Source of the DNA: Planctomycetaceae bacterium
GTDB lineage: Bacteria; Planctomycetota; Phycisphaerae; Tepidisphaerales; Tepidisphaeraceae
DNA length: 64,000 nucleotides
Direction: 5' to 3'
Assembly: GCA_027487775.1 (NCBI GenBank)
Contig: JAIYCY010000023.1
Location: 184,049 to 248,048 of the forward strand
Positions within the stretch are counted from its first letter, which is position 1. The number at the start of each line of letters is the position of its first letter. The position numbers were made by a program, and so were the translations under genes. Positions 36,390 through 45,472 of this stretch are shown one piece after another. The notes below the pieces were generated by a model. That model was not told the DNA's origin. It made no database searches and saw only the letters and a list, made by a program, of their open reading frames with translations.

Positions 36390-37490
36390 ATGCGAAACCC
36401 TGCCCCCACCGCCGTTCGCGCGGTATTTGCGTGCGCTGTTGCCTCGGTCGTCCTGACCTCGAGCGCTTCGGCCGCTCCCTCGATCAGCTACATCAACTCG
36501 ACCTTCAATGTACCGCACTATGCCAATAACATGGCTGCGGGTTCGGATTGGTCCATCATCGCCAGCACCAACGGTGCGTCTGCACTTGATACAGCCCACC
36601 AGTTCGGTTTCGACTACAACGCCGGCGGAGCGTGGTCGGTCTTTAATGGAGCGAACTCGATCCCCGCAGGGCGTATCCCCGCGGCCCCGAATGGTTCGGA
36701 TTCGCGTGGCCTGATCATGCGTGCCCAAGACGTCGACGATGCCGGAACCGACGCGGCGCAGGGGATTGCCGCCCGGCTCAACGCCGCCGTCTCTCCGACG
36801 ACGCCGTTCGCGGTTCGCTTCGATATGTGGATCAACTTTGTGGCCGGTGCCGGCTCAAGCGAATTCGCCTTCTACGGCCTCGGTGCGAATTCGACCCAGA
36901 CGACAATCGGCTCGCTCACGACTGGCGCTACGGGAACGGGTTTTCCCATCCCGGGGAATGCTGGCTCGACCGCGACCGCAGGCGTTGGCCCGATGACCTC
37001 GGGTCGCACGTTCACGCTCACAGGTGACGGCGGATTCGCTCGTGACATCCGCGTTTACAACGGCACTGCGGAAGACATCTTCGATACCAACTTCGTTGCA
37101 AAGTACGGAACCGATGCGAGCGGAAACATGACGACCGTCCCGATGGATTCCGGACATCCTTACTACGCAGCGAATAGTGTGTTCCCGGCAGGCTCTGCCC
37201 CGACTGTAGCGAGCATTCCAGGTAACCGCTGGGTGGATGTCGTCCTCTATTACGACGGCACCGCGCTGACCTACTATCTCAACGGTGTTCCGGTCTATTC
37301 TCTGCCGAGCACGAGCCTTTCGATCGGTCAGGCGTTCCTCGGCTATATGGATATCAACAGCAGCGTTTCGCCTGCATCTGTCCAGAGCTTTGTCGTTTAT
37401 GACAACTTCCGAGTTCTCGTTCCCGAGCCGGCCACGCTGGGTCTGCTGGCGGCCGGCTCTGTGATCGCACTGCGTCGTCGTGCCAAGTGA
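36390..37490 (+). CDS. PEP-CTERM sorting-domain protein
   Basis: This 366-residue protein has a signal peptide 'AVFACAVASVVLTSSASA' cut before A-P-S-I. The C-terminus reads 'VPEPATLGLLAAGSVIALRR' followed by R-A-K: the PEP-CTERM motif, hydrophobic helix and basic end recognised by exosortase. The body resembles secreted jelly-roll (LamG-like) proteins ('RWVDVVLYYDGTALTYYLNG'), so it may bind surface polysaccharide. The ATG at 36390 follows AAGGAGAG, a site nearly identical to that of two other PEP-CTERM genes here; the longer open frame upstream overlaps asd and is not used. A strong terminator follows. Confidence 0.88.
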   Translation: MRNPAPTAVRAVFACAVASVVLTSSASAAPSISYINSTFNVPHYANNMAAGSDWSIIASTNGASALDTAHQFGFDYNAGGAWSVFNGANSIPAGRIPAAPNGSDSRGLIMRAQDVDDAGTDAAQGIAARLNAAVSPTTPFAVRFDMWINFVAGAGSSEFAFYGLGANSTQTTIGSLTTGATGTGFPIPGNAGSTATAGVGPMTSGRTFTLTGDGGFARDIRVYNGTAEDIFDTNFVAKYGTDASGNMTTVPMDSGHPYYAANSVFPAGSAPTVASIPGNRWVDVVLYYDGTALTYYLNGVPVYSLPSTSLSIGQAFLGYMDINSSVSPASVQSFVVYDNFRVLVPEPATLGLLAAGSVIALRRRAK

Positions 37491-37610
37491 GGCTGCGGCG
37501 ACTCGGTTGTGATCGGTGACGATCATCGATTCGCACAAATGATGCCACAAAGGATGCCACAAAGGATGGTCGATCGACTTCGGTCGATCAGTCCGATTCG
37601 ATTTTCTCCT

Positions 37611-37645
37611 CGCCCGGCGATGCTTGAGCCATCGCCGGGCGTTTT
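37611..37645 (+). terminator. Rho-independent terminator after PEP-CTERM gene
   Basis: A perfect 12-bp stem (CGCCCGGCGATG 37611-37622 with CATCGCCGGGCG 37630-37641), 7-base loop and TTTTCG follow. It lies between the plus-strand PEP-CTERM gene and the convergent glycosyltransferase gene and could serve the former. A smaller hairpin GATCGAC/GGTCGATC precedes it. Confidence 0.92.
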
Positions 37646-37694
37646 CGTCTTGTCGGGCGATTTCAAGTTGGTGTGCGATGTGGAGTGATGGCGG

Positions 37695-38870
37695 CTACAT
37701 CATGGAGGCGGTCTTGGTGATTGCTTCGATCATGCCTGCGGCCATGGCGGGGATGTCGAAGTTTTGGTGGGCCGCCGCGCCGGCTTGCTGGCTGAGTCTG
37801 TCTTGCAGTGCCTGATCGCTGAGCAGTTGGTCGATCGCCTGTCCGAGTGCGATCGGATCGTTGTGGTGGAAGCGGAGTCCTGTTTCTCCGTGCACGATTG
37901 CCTCGGCCTCGGGGCCATGGGCGCGTCGATCGTCGCCGGCGATGACGGGCAATCCGTAGGCCATTGCGTGGATCGCGCTCAGGCCCATGTAGCTCGGAAA
38001 GACCATGGCATCGCAGGCGAGCATCCATGGAGCGATGGAGGGTTCGTCGTAGATCGCACCCGGCCAGGCGATATGGTTTTGAATTTGCAGGCGTTCGATT
38101 TGTGTTTCGAGCCCGGGTCGAGCTGAGCCGTCGCCGACGATGGCGAGTTTGAGAGTGGGGAACTTTTTGGCGAGTGTGGGCATGGCGTCAAGGATGAGAT
38201 CGACGCGTCTGGGTGGATCGACGCGTGAGATAAAGAGCAGGATCGGCCCTGAGCCGAGATTCAGGCGTTCGCGGAGCGTTCTTCGGAGTGAAGCGCGGTC
38301 GGCGTGATGTTGTAGGAGTTGATCGCATTGGGCGCGAATGGGCGCGAGGTCGAGGGCGTTGGGGGCAACGAAGACGTTTTTGCCGAGTGCGAAACGTGCG
38401 CCGGAGCGTTCGACAAACCGATCGGCGGCGGGTCGGGAATAGAAGACGAGCGCGTCTGCGAGTCTTGCGATGGCGTCTCGTGGGCGGCTCTTGAGCGTGC
38501 CGTCGGTGCGTCCGGTGCCATGTCCCCAGAGGATCGTCTTGACGCCGTTACGTCGTGCGCGAAGAAGGGCGGGGACGAGCGAGAGGTAGTGGACGTTCCA
38601 TTCGAAGACGGCGACGTCGGAGACATCGCGTCGTGCGGCGGCGAGTTGAGCGGGGAACCAGAGGAGTTTTTCGGAGAGTCGACGGACGGGTTTGAGTTGA
38701 CCTTGGAAGCCGTCGGGTTCGGCGTTTCGACGTGAGGATTGAGCGAAGAAGACGGTGGGGAGGATCGCGGGCGTGCCTGAGGCTTGTGCGAGTGATTTGA
38801 AGAACGGGACGCGATAGTGCGCGAGGCTCGGCTGAACGAACGTGACTCTGATGTGCGGAGTTCCGCTCAT
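37695..38870 (-). CDS. Glycosyltransferase family 4-like protein
   Basis: This 391-residue protein has a two-domain GT-B pattern. The N-terminal half includes 'VTFVQPSLAHYRVPFFKSLA' and 'VFVAPNALDL'. The C-terminal nucleotide-sugar domain includes 'LLFISRVDPPRRVDLILDAM', 'LAIVGDGSARPGLETQI', 'DAMVFPSYMGLSAIHAMAYG' and 'VHGETGLRF'. It should transfer a sugar to a lipid or polysaccharide acceptor in the cytoplasm. The start at 38870 is chosen from similarity; the frame is open 12 more codons. It follows the ABC exporter gene after 51 bases on the same strand, suggesting joint work on an exported glycolipid or polysaccharide. Confidence 0.88.
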   Translation of the reverse strand: MSGTPHIRVTFVQPSLAHYRVPFFKSLAQASGTPAILPTVFFAQSSRRNAEPDGFQGQLKPVRRLSEKLLWFPAQLAAARRDVSDVAVFEWNVHYLSLVPALLRARRNGVKTILWGHGTGRTDGTLKSRPRDAIARLADALVFYSRPAADRFVERSGARFALGKNVFVAPNALDLAPIRAQCDQLLQHHADRASLRRTLRERLNLGSGPILLFISRVDPPRRVDLILDAMPTLAKKFPTLKLAIVGDGSARPGLETQIERLQIQNHIAWPGAIYDEPSIAPWMLACDAMVFPSYMGLSAIHAMAYGLPVIAGDDRRAHGPEAEAIVHGETGLRFHHNDPIALGQAIDQLLSDQALQDRLSQQAGAAAHQNFDIPAMAAGMIEAITKTASMM

Positions 38871-38921
38871 GTGAGCAACGCTACCCGATTCGGGGGGTGC
38901 ATTCACGCGTGGGGTGAGAGT

Positions 38922-40946
38922 TCAGACGTCGTCGCTGGAAGGCTGCTCCCGGCGTGCCTGATTTTGGGCGGCGGTGACGGCTTGTTCGTCGCGAAGTCGT
39001 TTGATGTGGCTTGGTGATTCGTCGGCGGGGCGTCGAGGGGTGGTGGCTTGATCGTTTGCGTGTGGTTCGTCGGGGTCGAGTTGTGTGAGAGCGACGTCGC
39101 GGTAGTAGCCAGGCATGGCCATGAGTTGTTTGTGTGTACCGCGTTGAGTGATTCGTCCGGCTTCGATGACGATGACCATATCGGCGCGTTGTACGGTGCT
39201 GATGCGGTGCGCGATGACGAAGGTGGTGCGTCCGAGCATGACGAATCGCATGCCTCGCCGGATGAGGTCTTCGGTTTCCGGATCGACGCTTGCGGTGGCG
39301 TCGTCGAGGATGAGTACGCGTGGATTGGTGACGATGGCGCGAGCGATGGCGAGACGTTGTCGTTGTCCGCCGGACAGATTGGTACCACGTTCGCCGAGCA
39401 TTTCGTCGTAGCCTTTGGGGAGTTTTTCGATGAACTCGTGGGCTTGTGCGAATCGGGCGGCGGCTTCGATCTGGCCGTGTGTGACGTCGGGTCTTCCGTA
39501 GGCGATGTTTTGGGAGACGGTTGCGCTGAAGAGGTATGTTTCCTGAAAGACGAAGCTGACTTGTGTGCGGAGGCTGTCGAGTGTGGTTGTGCGGAGGTCG
39601 GCGTCATCGATGCTGATGGAGCCGCTGGTGGGATCGTAAAATCGAGCGACGAGGCTGACGAGTGTGGACTTTCCCGCTCCGGTGGGCCCGACGATGGCGA
39701 CCACGCTGCCTGCGGGGACGGTGAGATCGATGTCGCGGAGGACGTGTTTGTCGGGGTTGTAGCCGAAGTTGATTCGATCGAAGACGACTTTTCCTCCTCC
39801 GGGCGGGAGTGGTGTAGCGTTGGGTGCTTCGGGGACGGTGGGTGGAGCTGCGAGGATTTCGTAGAGACGTCGCGCGCTGACGATGGCGTCCTGATATTGC
39901 TCGGCGATGCCGGCGACGCCTTGAAGTCTGCCGAGTATGGCGCCCATGGCACCTGAGAGAACGATCAGGTCACCGACGCCGAGTTTGATTCCGCTGGTCT
40001 TGATGATGAGGATAGCGCCGAGCAGGTACATCAGGAGATGGCTTGTTGCGCCGATTCCGCGGATGACGGGTCCGAAGTTGGCGTGCATGCGAATGCGACG
40101 CAGCACGCGAGTCATGAACTCGTCAGAGTTTTCGTTGTAGCGTGTGATTTCGGTTTTTTCGGTGGCGAATGCTTTGACGACATGAACGCCTGCGATGTTT
40201 TCGGTGATGAGGCTGACGTTGCGATCGCCGGCTTCCATAGCGGCCTTTGCGACGGGCTGTGCGCGTCGGCTGAACCAGAGGATGTAACCCGTCCAGAAAG
40301 GCATCGGCACGATGGCGAGCAGTGCGAGCCAGGGGCTTTTGGTGAGGATGAGGGTCATGTAGGCGATCACGGAGAGGACGATCTCGATGCTCTGCAGCAG
40401 CGAGTTCTGGATGAACATGCGAACGTTTTGGAGATCGGAGAGGGCGCGGTTGATGAGTTGTCCGGTGGGGACGGTGTCGTGGAAGGCGAATCCGACGCGC
40501 TGGAGTTTGTCGTAGACCGCCTGCCTGATGTGGAAGACCATGTTCATGCTCCAGCGTGCGCGGGCCATCTCGAGCATGTAACGGCTGACGAGCATTCCGA
40601 GTGCGAGCAGGAGGAGCGTGCCGATGGCGCGAACGACTTCGCCCGCCAGGGCGTCCGAGCCTTTGAACCAGTCAGGCAGGCCGCCTTCAAAGCGATAGTC
40701 GGCGGGCAGATTCTGGACGGCGTTGAACGCGCGTCCCGCCTGATCGACGGTGCGAGCTTCGACGATGACGACTGCGATGACCCACACGAGGGTGATGATC
40801 GCGTAGAACTTGACGGGTTTGATGAATTGGAACATCCAGCGCAGGAGCGCGCCGTTGCCGACTTCATTCGACTCGGGGATCACGCTGCGGCGACTGTCTC
40901 CCTCCGCGGCGTCTTGACCGGAACCACTCTTCTCGCGTCGATGCAT
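38922..40946 (-). CDS. ABC exporter, fused membrane and ATPase domains (MsbA/LmrA type)
   Basis: This 674-residue protein has six membrane helices in about residues 35-380. The nucleotide-binding domain has Walker A 'VGPTGAGKST', signature 'NLSGGQRQRLAIARAI', Walker B 'RVLILDDATASVD' and H-loop 'FVIAHRISTVQ'. An extracytoplasmic insert of about 50 residues between helices 1 and 2 ('AFNAVQNLPADYRFEGGLPD') is longer than usual. It works as a homodimer or heterodimer exporting lipids, peptides or drugs. GGAG 4-5 bases before the ATG at 40946 fixes the start; the frame is open to 41345 but overlaps the upstream gene. It lies between the unknown membrane protein and the glycosyltransferase in one unit. 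Confidence 0.93.
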   Translation of the reverse strand: MHRREKSGSGQDAAEGDSRRSVIPESNEVGNGALLRWMFQFIKPVKFYAIITLVWVIAVVIVEARTVDQAGRAFNAVQNLPADYRFEGGLPDWFKGSDALAGEVVRAIGTLLLLALGMLVSRYMLEMARARWSMNMVFHIRQAVYDKLQRVGFAFHDTVPTGQLINRALSDLQNVRMFIQNSLLQSIEIVLSVIAYMTLILTKSPWLALLAIVPMPFWTGYILWFSRRAQPVAKAAMEAGDRNVSLITENIAGVHVVKAFATEKTEITRYNENSDEFMTRVLRRIRMHANFGPVIRGIGATSHLLMYLLGAILIIKTSGIKLGVGDLIVLSGAMGAILGRLQGVAGIAEQYQDAIVSARRLYEILAAPPTVPEAPNATPLPPGGGKVVFDRINFGYNPDKHVLRDIDLTVPAGSVVAIVGPTGAGKSTLVSLVARFYDPTSGSISIDDADLRTTTLDSLRTQVSFVFQETYLFSATVSQNIAYGRPDVTHGQIEAAARFAQAHEFIEKLPKGYDEMLGERGTNLSGGQRQRLAIARAIVTNPRVLILDDATASVDPETEDLIRRGMRFVMLGRTTFVIAHRISTVQRADMVIVIEAGRITQRGTHKQLMAMPGYYRDVALTQLDPDEPHANDQATTPRRPADESPSHIKRLRDEQAVTAAQNQARREQPSSDDV

Positions 40947-41008
40947 ACTACTCCGACGGGAGACGCTACCCGAGCGGTTTGCAGCGTCAAATCGCTGCGG
41001 CGACTTTT

Positions 41009-41698
41009 TCATTCTGGGGATGCCGTCAAGGGCTCGTGATCGCGCTCGACGCGGATTCTTCCGGTCGGATCGAGCCGGATGAGATAGTGTAGTGTCACGC
41101 CGTCGAGAACGACCCGAAACCGGGCCTTTCGCCGATCTGAAGAAGCGACAGCCTGGAAGACTTCGGCGGAACGGGAGAAATTTGCGAGCGGGGTGATGGA
41201 TCGTCCGGGGACGTTTAGAAGGGGAGTACAGGCGAGTGTCAGGCTCGACGGGGCTACCGCGGTCGGATCCGATGGAGTTGGGTGACTCGCAGGCGAGAGG
41301 ACCGACAGATCGACGACGACCGGATGGGATTGCCCTGCGTCGCAATCGAGCGTGCCGATGAAGAGCGTGGCATCGAGTGCTGGGCTAAAGCCGAGGGCCC
41401 GTGGGGCGAAGTCCATCCAAGCAGGATTCAATCCCGGGCCGGTGATGGTGGCGTCGTGGATCTTGATGACAAGGCGATCGGCGTCGGCGGGTTGTGAGAG
41501 AAGGCGATTCCGTGCGATTGTGATCGAAGCTGTGTTGTACTGTCGTGTGAGCGTGGGCTTGAGCAGATGCACAACGAATGCGAAGAGGCTGGCCGAGATG
41601 ATGAGTGCGAAGACCCAGAATCGCATCGCAAGTCGATGGCGTGTAGAGGGCTGGCCTTGATGGGCGTAGGTGAGCGGTGTGGATGGATCGTTGTGCAT
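41009..41698 (-). CDS. Single-pass membrane protein of unknown function
   Basis: This 229-residue protein has one membrane segment at about 26-45 ('RFWVFALIISASLFAFVVHL'), leaving some 180 residues outside the cytoplasm. The soluble part has no motif I recognise; it is beta-prone and contains a Ser/Pro/Thr-rich stretch at about 130-155. It ends 62 bases before the ABC exporter start on the same strand, so it may be an accessory factor of that exporter. Its start overlaps the region upstream of the divergent rhomboid gene. Confidence 0.65.
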   Translation of the reverse strand: MHNDPSTPLTYAHQGQPSTRHRLAMRFWVFALIISASLFAFVVHLLKPTLTRQYNTASITIARNRLLSQPADADRLVIKIHDATITGPGLNPAWMDFAPRALGFSPALDATLFIGTLDCDAGQSHPVVVDLSVLSPASHPTPSDPTAVAPSSLTLACTPLLNVPGRSITPLANFSRSAEVFQAVASSDRRKARFRVVLDGVTLHYLIRLDPTGRIRVERDHEPLTASPE

Positions 41699-41747
41699 CG
41701 GCGCGTCCCTGCGCGAAAGGTCGTTGATCGCTCTACACTATGAGGAT

Positions 41748-42710
41748 ATGCGACTGATTGGCATCATAGAAGACGAGGCGCGGGCGAAGCAGTTTGGCGA
41801 TTATCTGCTGACGCAGGGGATGGCAAGCACGGTTGAGAAGTCGATGGGTGCGGAACGGTATCAGGTTTGGGTGGAGCACGACGATCATGTGGAGGTCGCG
41901 GTTGCGATGCTCGATCGGTTTCGTCTCGCGCCAGACGCGGCGGAGTTTGCAAGTCCGCACGGCGAAGCGGCGCGGATCCGTGCCGAGCGTCGCAAGAACC
42001 AGGCGAAGCGAGCGTCGAGGATTGTGGATGTTCGAACACATCAGGCCGGGCTGAATCGTCGTGGTGCGCCGCTGACGACGATGCTGGTGTTGCTGTGTGT
42101 GCTGGTGGGGCTTTCGACGGGACTTGGTTATGGAGAGCAGCCGTTTCAGCTTCGCGTGATCGATGCGTTGCTGTTTCAACCGCCTGAGGCGGCGCAGGTT
42201 GATGTGGCGAAGGACCCAAGCGATATGGTGGCGGACCGTGAGGGATGGGGCGTGATGTTTTCCAGTGTGGGGGGTGGGGAGATCTGGCGGTTGGTGACGC
42301 CGATGCTGATTCACTTCGGAATCGTGCATTTGCTGTTCAACATGTATTGGCTGGTGCAATTGGGGGGGCGGATCGAGCGTGTACGGGGGACGGGCTACTT
42401 GGTGGCGTTGGTTTTAGTATCGGCGGTGGTGAGCAATGTGGGGCAGGCGGTCTGGACGGTTGCGGGTCCGTGGAGTGGGCCGGGTTACTCGATGTTTGGG
42501 GGCATGAGCGGGGTGGTTTACGCGTTGTTTGGATATGTGTGGGTGATGGGGAAGCGTCGTCCGATCGAGGGTTTGGGTCTGGATGTGGCGACGATCTGGG
42601 CGATGATGACGTGGTTGGTGCTGGCGGGGCTGTTCCTTGATTTCGTTGCGAACGCTGCCCATGTGATGGGTTTGGTGGCGGGCGTTGTGTGGGCGCGATG
42701 CCGGACATGA
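41748..42710 (+). CDS. Rhomboid-family intramembrane serine protease
   Basis: This 320-residue protein has a soluble N-terminal domain (about 1-105) like that of GlpG and six membrane helices. The catalytic residues are visible: 'HFGIVHLLFNMYWL' (His/Asn of helix 2), 'FGGMSGVVYALFGY' with the nucleophile S254, and 'ANAAHVMGLVAG' with H305. It cleaves membrane-spanning helices within the bilayer. The start at 41748 follows GAGGAT closely. A rhombosortase-like role in processing sorted proteins is possible given the PEP-CTERM genes around, but true rhombosortases handle GlyGly-CTERM proteins, so this is only a thought. Confidence 0.92.
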   Translation: MRLIGIIEDEARAKQFGDYLLTQGMASTVEKSMGAERYQVWVEHDDHVEVAVAMLDRFRLAPDAAEFASPHGEAARIRAERRKNQAKRASRIVDVRTHQAGLNRRGAPLTTMLVLLCVLVGLSTGLGYGEQPFQLRVIDALLFQPPEAAQVDVAKDPSDMVADREGWGVMFSSVGGGEIWRLVTPMLIHFGIVHLLFNMYWLVQLGGRIERVRGTGYLVALVLVSAVVSNVGQAVWTVAGPWSGPGYSMFGGMSGVVYALFGYVWVMGKRRPIEGLGLDVATIWAMMTWLVLAGLFLDFVANAAHVMGLVAGVVWARCRT

Positions 42711-42803
42711 CAAGAAGATGAAGGGTCATGGATGGGGAGTTGCTGCCTTGAGTTTTCCATAAGCAGCGACGGGAAAAGGGTTTGAGGGATCTAGTCGCAC
42801 ATT

Positions 42804-42983
42804 ATGCAAAAAATAACAGCACTTCAATTTGTGCATGAGAATGAAATATCTTGTCGTGAGTTGGTGTGGCGTGCGGTGTGCGGGTCTTGCGCTGCAGTTG
42901 AATCTTTGGGGGCAGAAGGCGGTTTGTTAAAATGGGGAATCTCGCCTCTGGTGAGCGATCTGCTCAAAAAAGCTGAAATCTGA
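42804..42983 (+). CDS. Possible small protein, 59 residues, unknown
   Basis: The frame from ATG 42804 to TGA 42981-42983 encodes 59 residues beginning 'MQKITALQFVHENEISCREL' and ending K-K-A-E-I. Composition looks protein-like (balanced, amphipathic), with two Cys in the middle, and AT-rich codons unlike its neighbours. No good ribosome binding site precedes it and I recognise no family. It may be a small transferred gene or chance. Confidence 0.3.
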   Translation: MQKITALQFVHENEISCRELVWRAVCGSCAAVESLGAEGGLLKWGISPLVSDLLKKAEI

Positions 42984-43037
42984 GGGTCTGCCTCACCGCA
43001 TACATATATATGATGCCAGAAATGGGGTGCTATATCA

Positions 43038-43262
43038 ATGGTATTTTCGTTGTTTTGTGGCAAGATATATGAGGCTTATTGGGGTGGGGGCGCCGATGTG
43101 GATTGCGGGTCCGCGCATTGGGGTAAATCGAGGGAAATGTCGGAGAATAATGCGAAAAACGGTATGATTGTGGAGGTGTACGATCTTGCTGAGTGGGCTT
43201 CGGGGGTGTTGCCGGGATCGTGCATGAATTTGGTTTTCGATAAGCCTCAACAAAAGCGTTGA
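43038..43262 (+). CDS. Possible small protein, 74 residues, unknown
   Basis: The frame runs from ATG 43038 and encodes 74 residues, with 'NGMIVEVYDLAEWASGVLPG' near the C-terminus. It has no recognisable motif and no clear ribosome binding site. It shares the low GC of the small frame just upstream. Weak support; listed because the stretch otherwise holds no gene. Confidence 0.2.
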   Translation: MVFSLFCGKIYEAYWGGGADVDCGSAHWGKSREMSENNAKNGMIVEVYDLAEWASGVLPGSCMNLVFDKPQQKR

Positions 43263-43614
43263 CCGTTGCCAGTGATGCGAGATATTCTATACGTTGTCAG
43301 GTCGGGCAGCGGGCTCGGCCGGGCGGATTCGGATTGAATTCGCTGTCTGAAGGGTTCCATGGCCTTAGGGGCTGTGGGCACTTTCGGGCTGGCGGGCACG
43401 TCCCTTTTGGGGGAGTCGGGTTTGTTGGTCCTGGTGAGCGGGTGATGGGCCTGCGAGCGGGGACGGTAGATCTGGCTGGTCGTTGCTTTCGGTCTGGATT
43501 CGTCAATTTGCTGGTTGACTGAGTTGTCCTCTGATGGGCGATCGCTTGGTTGACCGGTTTCGTGGCTTGCTCACCTTTGAGGTGGGTGGGCGAATTTGAA
43601 AGGAGAGCTGAGAA

Positions 43615-44316
43615 ATGCGTCGTCAACAAGTTCTGACAGCAGTCGCTTTGGCGGCTGGTCTGGGTATGGGTGCACAGGCTGCGAATGCGGCCTTTAAGAT
43701 GGAACTCAATGCCAGTTCGACGGGTCCGTCGCTCGACGTGGCGATCACTGACAATGGCTCGGGCGATGCGAATGCCGCGTCGCAAGTCATTCAGTATTCG
43801 GGTGCGATCGGCACCTTTGATATCACGATCAGCATCGGCGTGAGCAATTCGCCCGGTTCGATCACCTCGCCGGCGACTTTGCAGGTGACCTCGATCGTCA
43901 TCGACAACAACGGCGACGCCACGGGCAATCTGGCGATTCGTCTGACTGATACGGGCTTCACTGTTCCTGCGGGCGGGTTGTTGGCTTCGAGCGTCGGCGG
44001 GACGTTTTTTGGCAACAACGCGGGCAGCTCGGTGACCTTCACGAGCTACGTGGATGATGCAGACACCGAGTTCGGCACGCCGGTCGGCACCACGCCGCAG
44101 ACGTTCAACTTTTCCTCAACGCCTCTTTCTGCGTTCAACAGCACGACAAGCACGGCCGCGGTTGTGAGCGGCTCTTACTCCCTGACCAACACGCTGTTGA
44201 TCAGCGTTGCACCGTTCGGTCAGGTCAACCTGTCGGGCACGACCGGCGTCGTCCCCGAGCCGGCGACCCTCGGACTCTTGGCCGGTCTCGGCCTTGTCGC
44301 CCTGCGTCGTCGCTGA
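43615..44316 (+). CDS. PEP-CTERM sorting-domain protein, paralogue 1
   Basis: This 233-residue protein has a signal peptide 'VLTAVALAAGLGMGAQAANA' and a C-terminal signal 'VPEPATLGLLAGLGLVALRR'. The body, about 180 residues of Ser/Thr/Gly/Asn-rich beta-type sequence, shares 'YSGAIGTFDITISIGVSNSP' and a following 'RLTDTGF' with the next gene, so the two are paralogues. It should be exported by Sec and handled by exosortase at the cell surface, probably as an extracellular matrix component. AAGGAGAG lies about 8 bases before the ATG. Confidence 0.88.
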   Translation: MRRQQVLTAVALAAGLGMGAQAANAAFKMELNASSTGPSLDVAITDNGSGDANAASQVIQYSGAIGTFDITISIGVSNSPGSITSPATLQVTSIVIDNNGDATGNLAIRLTDTGFTVPAGGLLASSVGGTFFGNNAGSSVTFTSYVDDADTEFGTPVGTTPQTFNFSSTPLSAFNSTTSTAAVVSGSYSLTNTLLISVAPFGQVNLSGTTGVVPEPATLGLLAGLGLVALRRR

Positions 44317-44493
44317 ATCTGCGATCGGATCGACGGCAGAAGCAAGCTGGCACGTCCTTGGTCGATCAATCGGCTGGACGTTTCGTTTGCTCAGTTCGAT
44401 CGATGCTGTGTGTTTTGGCTGAAAGCCGAAATCAAAACTAGATCAGCGCGGATGACGCGTTTGGTCGGTCTGACTGAAGGAGAGAAAAAGAAT

Positions 44494-45171
44494 ATGCGAA
44501 CCCGAACTCTGCTTACCTCCGCTGCCACGCTCGCGCTCGTCGCGATGCCGGCATCGGCGGCTTTGACGCTCGAACTCACGCCCCTCGCGGGCAGCCCGCT
44601 GACCGTAGTGGATGGCAGCGGACTTGACGGCGAAACCAATCCGGGCGTGGTGTCCTACTCCGGTGCACTGGGCGCGATCGATATTTCGGTCACGGTCGGT
44701 GTTTCCAACTCGCCCGGTGGTACGTCTGCAGATCTGACGATCACCTCATTGCTGATCGAGAACACAAGCTCGTTAGATGCTGGTGTGACGATTCGCCTGA
44801 GCGACACCGGATTCAACAGCCCCGCCGGCACGACGCTCGGCAGCACTGCAGGCGGAACGTTCAGTGGTCTGAATGCGACCTCATCGGTGAACTTCACCAG
44901 CTACGCAGATGCGTCGAATGCACTGTTCGGCCTGGGCACGGCGACTGCGCCGCTGGCCTACAGCTTTACGACCCCGCCGAGCCAGTCGTTCAGCGGTTCG
45001 GTCGACACCGGCTTTGCGGGCTCGCTTTACTCGCTGACAAGTGTGACGGTCGTTGGTCTTTCTGCCAACGGACAGGTGAACTTCTCGGGTCTGACCAGCG
45101 TGGTTCCCGAGCCGGCCACCCTCGGCGCGGTTGCGGCCCTCTCGGTTGCCGGCCTGCGTCGTCGTCGCTGA
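44494..45171 (+). CDS. PEP-CTERM sorting-domain protein, paralogue 2
   Basis: This 225-residue protein has a signal peptide 'LLTSAATLALVAMPASAALT' and ends 'VVPEPATLGAVAALSVAGLR' plus an Arg run. 'YSGALGAIDISVTVGVSNSP' and 'RLSDTGFNSPAGTTLGSTAG' align with the preceding gene without large gaps, showing a tandem duplication. The ATG at 44494 follows GAAGGAGAG at 9 bases; the frame is open from 44410 but without the signal peptide at its start. A strong terminator lies at 45336. The 177 bases between the paralogues show no terminator, so the pair may share a transcript. Confidence 0.88.
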   Translation: MRTRTLLTSAATLALVAMPASAALTLELTPLAGSPLTVVDGSGLDGETNPGVVSYSGALGAIDISVTVGVSNSPGGTSADLTITSLLIENTSSLDAGVTIRLSDTGFNSPAGTTLGSTAGGTFSGLNATSSVNFTSYADASNALFGLGTATAPLAYSFTTPPSQSFSGSVDTGFAGSLYSLTSVTVVGLSANGQVNFSGLTSVVPEPATLGAVAALSVAGLRRRR

Positions 45172-45472
45172 TTCTGCTCCTGATTAGGATCTATTCGATC
45201 CGCCCGCATGCAACTGTCTGGTTTGATCCGTTCGTCGGATCGTTTGCCGTGCGGTTTGAGATCGAGCCTTGTGACGATGATTCGAGTCGATCAGGCTTTT
45301 CGATCGGTTCGAATCCAAAAAGCCATCAGTTCTCGCGAACGGACCGGTCCCATTCCCGGTCCGTTCGTGCTTTTGTAGATCAGCTTCATGATGAAATCAT
45401 GGATGAGGTGATCGTTCGTTGAGATCGGATTTCGGATCCGTTTCGCGTGTGTTCGGGCGATTGGCCTGGCGA
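45172..45472. other. 300-bp gap holding only a terminator
   Basis: Apart from the strong stem-loop at 45336-45374 I see no gene or repeat here. The gap separates the plus-strand PEP-CTERM pair from the convergent minus-strand hydrolase-like gene. Confidence 0.6.
45336..45374 (+). terminator. Rho-independent terminator of the PEP-CTERM pair
   Basis: A perfect 12-bp stem (CGAACGGACCGG 45336-45347 with CCGGTCCGTTCG 45356-45367), loop TCCCATTC, and TGCTTTTG follow. It lies 165 bases downstream of the second PEP-CTERM gene. Confidence 0.93.

Larger units (their letters stand above)
42711..43614. other. 900-bp AT-richer stretch with doubtful small ORFs
   Basis: Composition drops to a much lower GC between about 42780 and 43260 compared with the flanks. 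Two small plus-strand frames lie there (42804-42983 and 43038-43262, listed separately). From 43263 to 43614 I see only the leader of the following PEP-CTERM gene; no convincing promoter boxes were identified. Confidence 0.55.

Noticed and set aside
40038..41039. 333-codon plus-strand frame opposite the ABC exporter
   Set aside because: Acidic shadow frame; the minus strand carries the complete membrane and ATPase domains.
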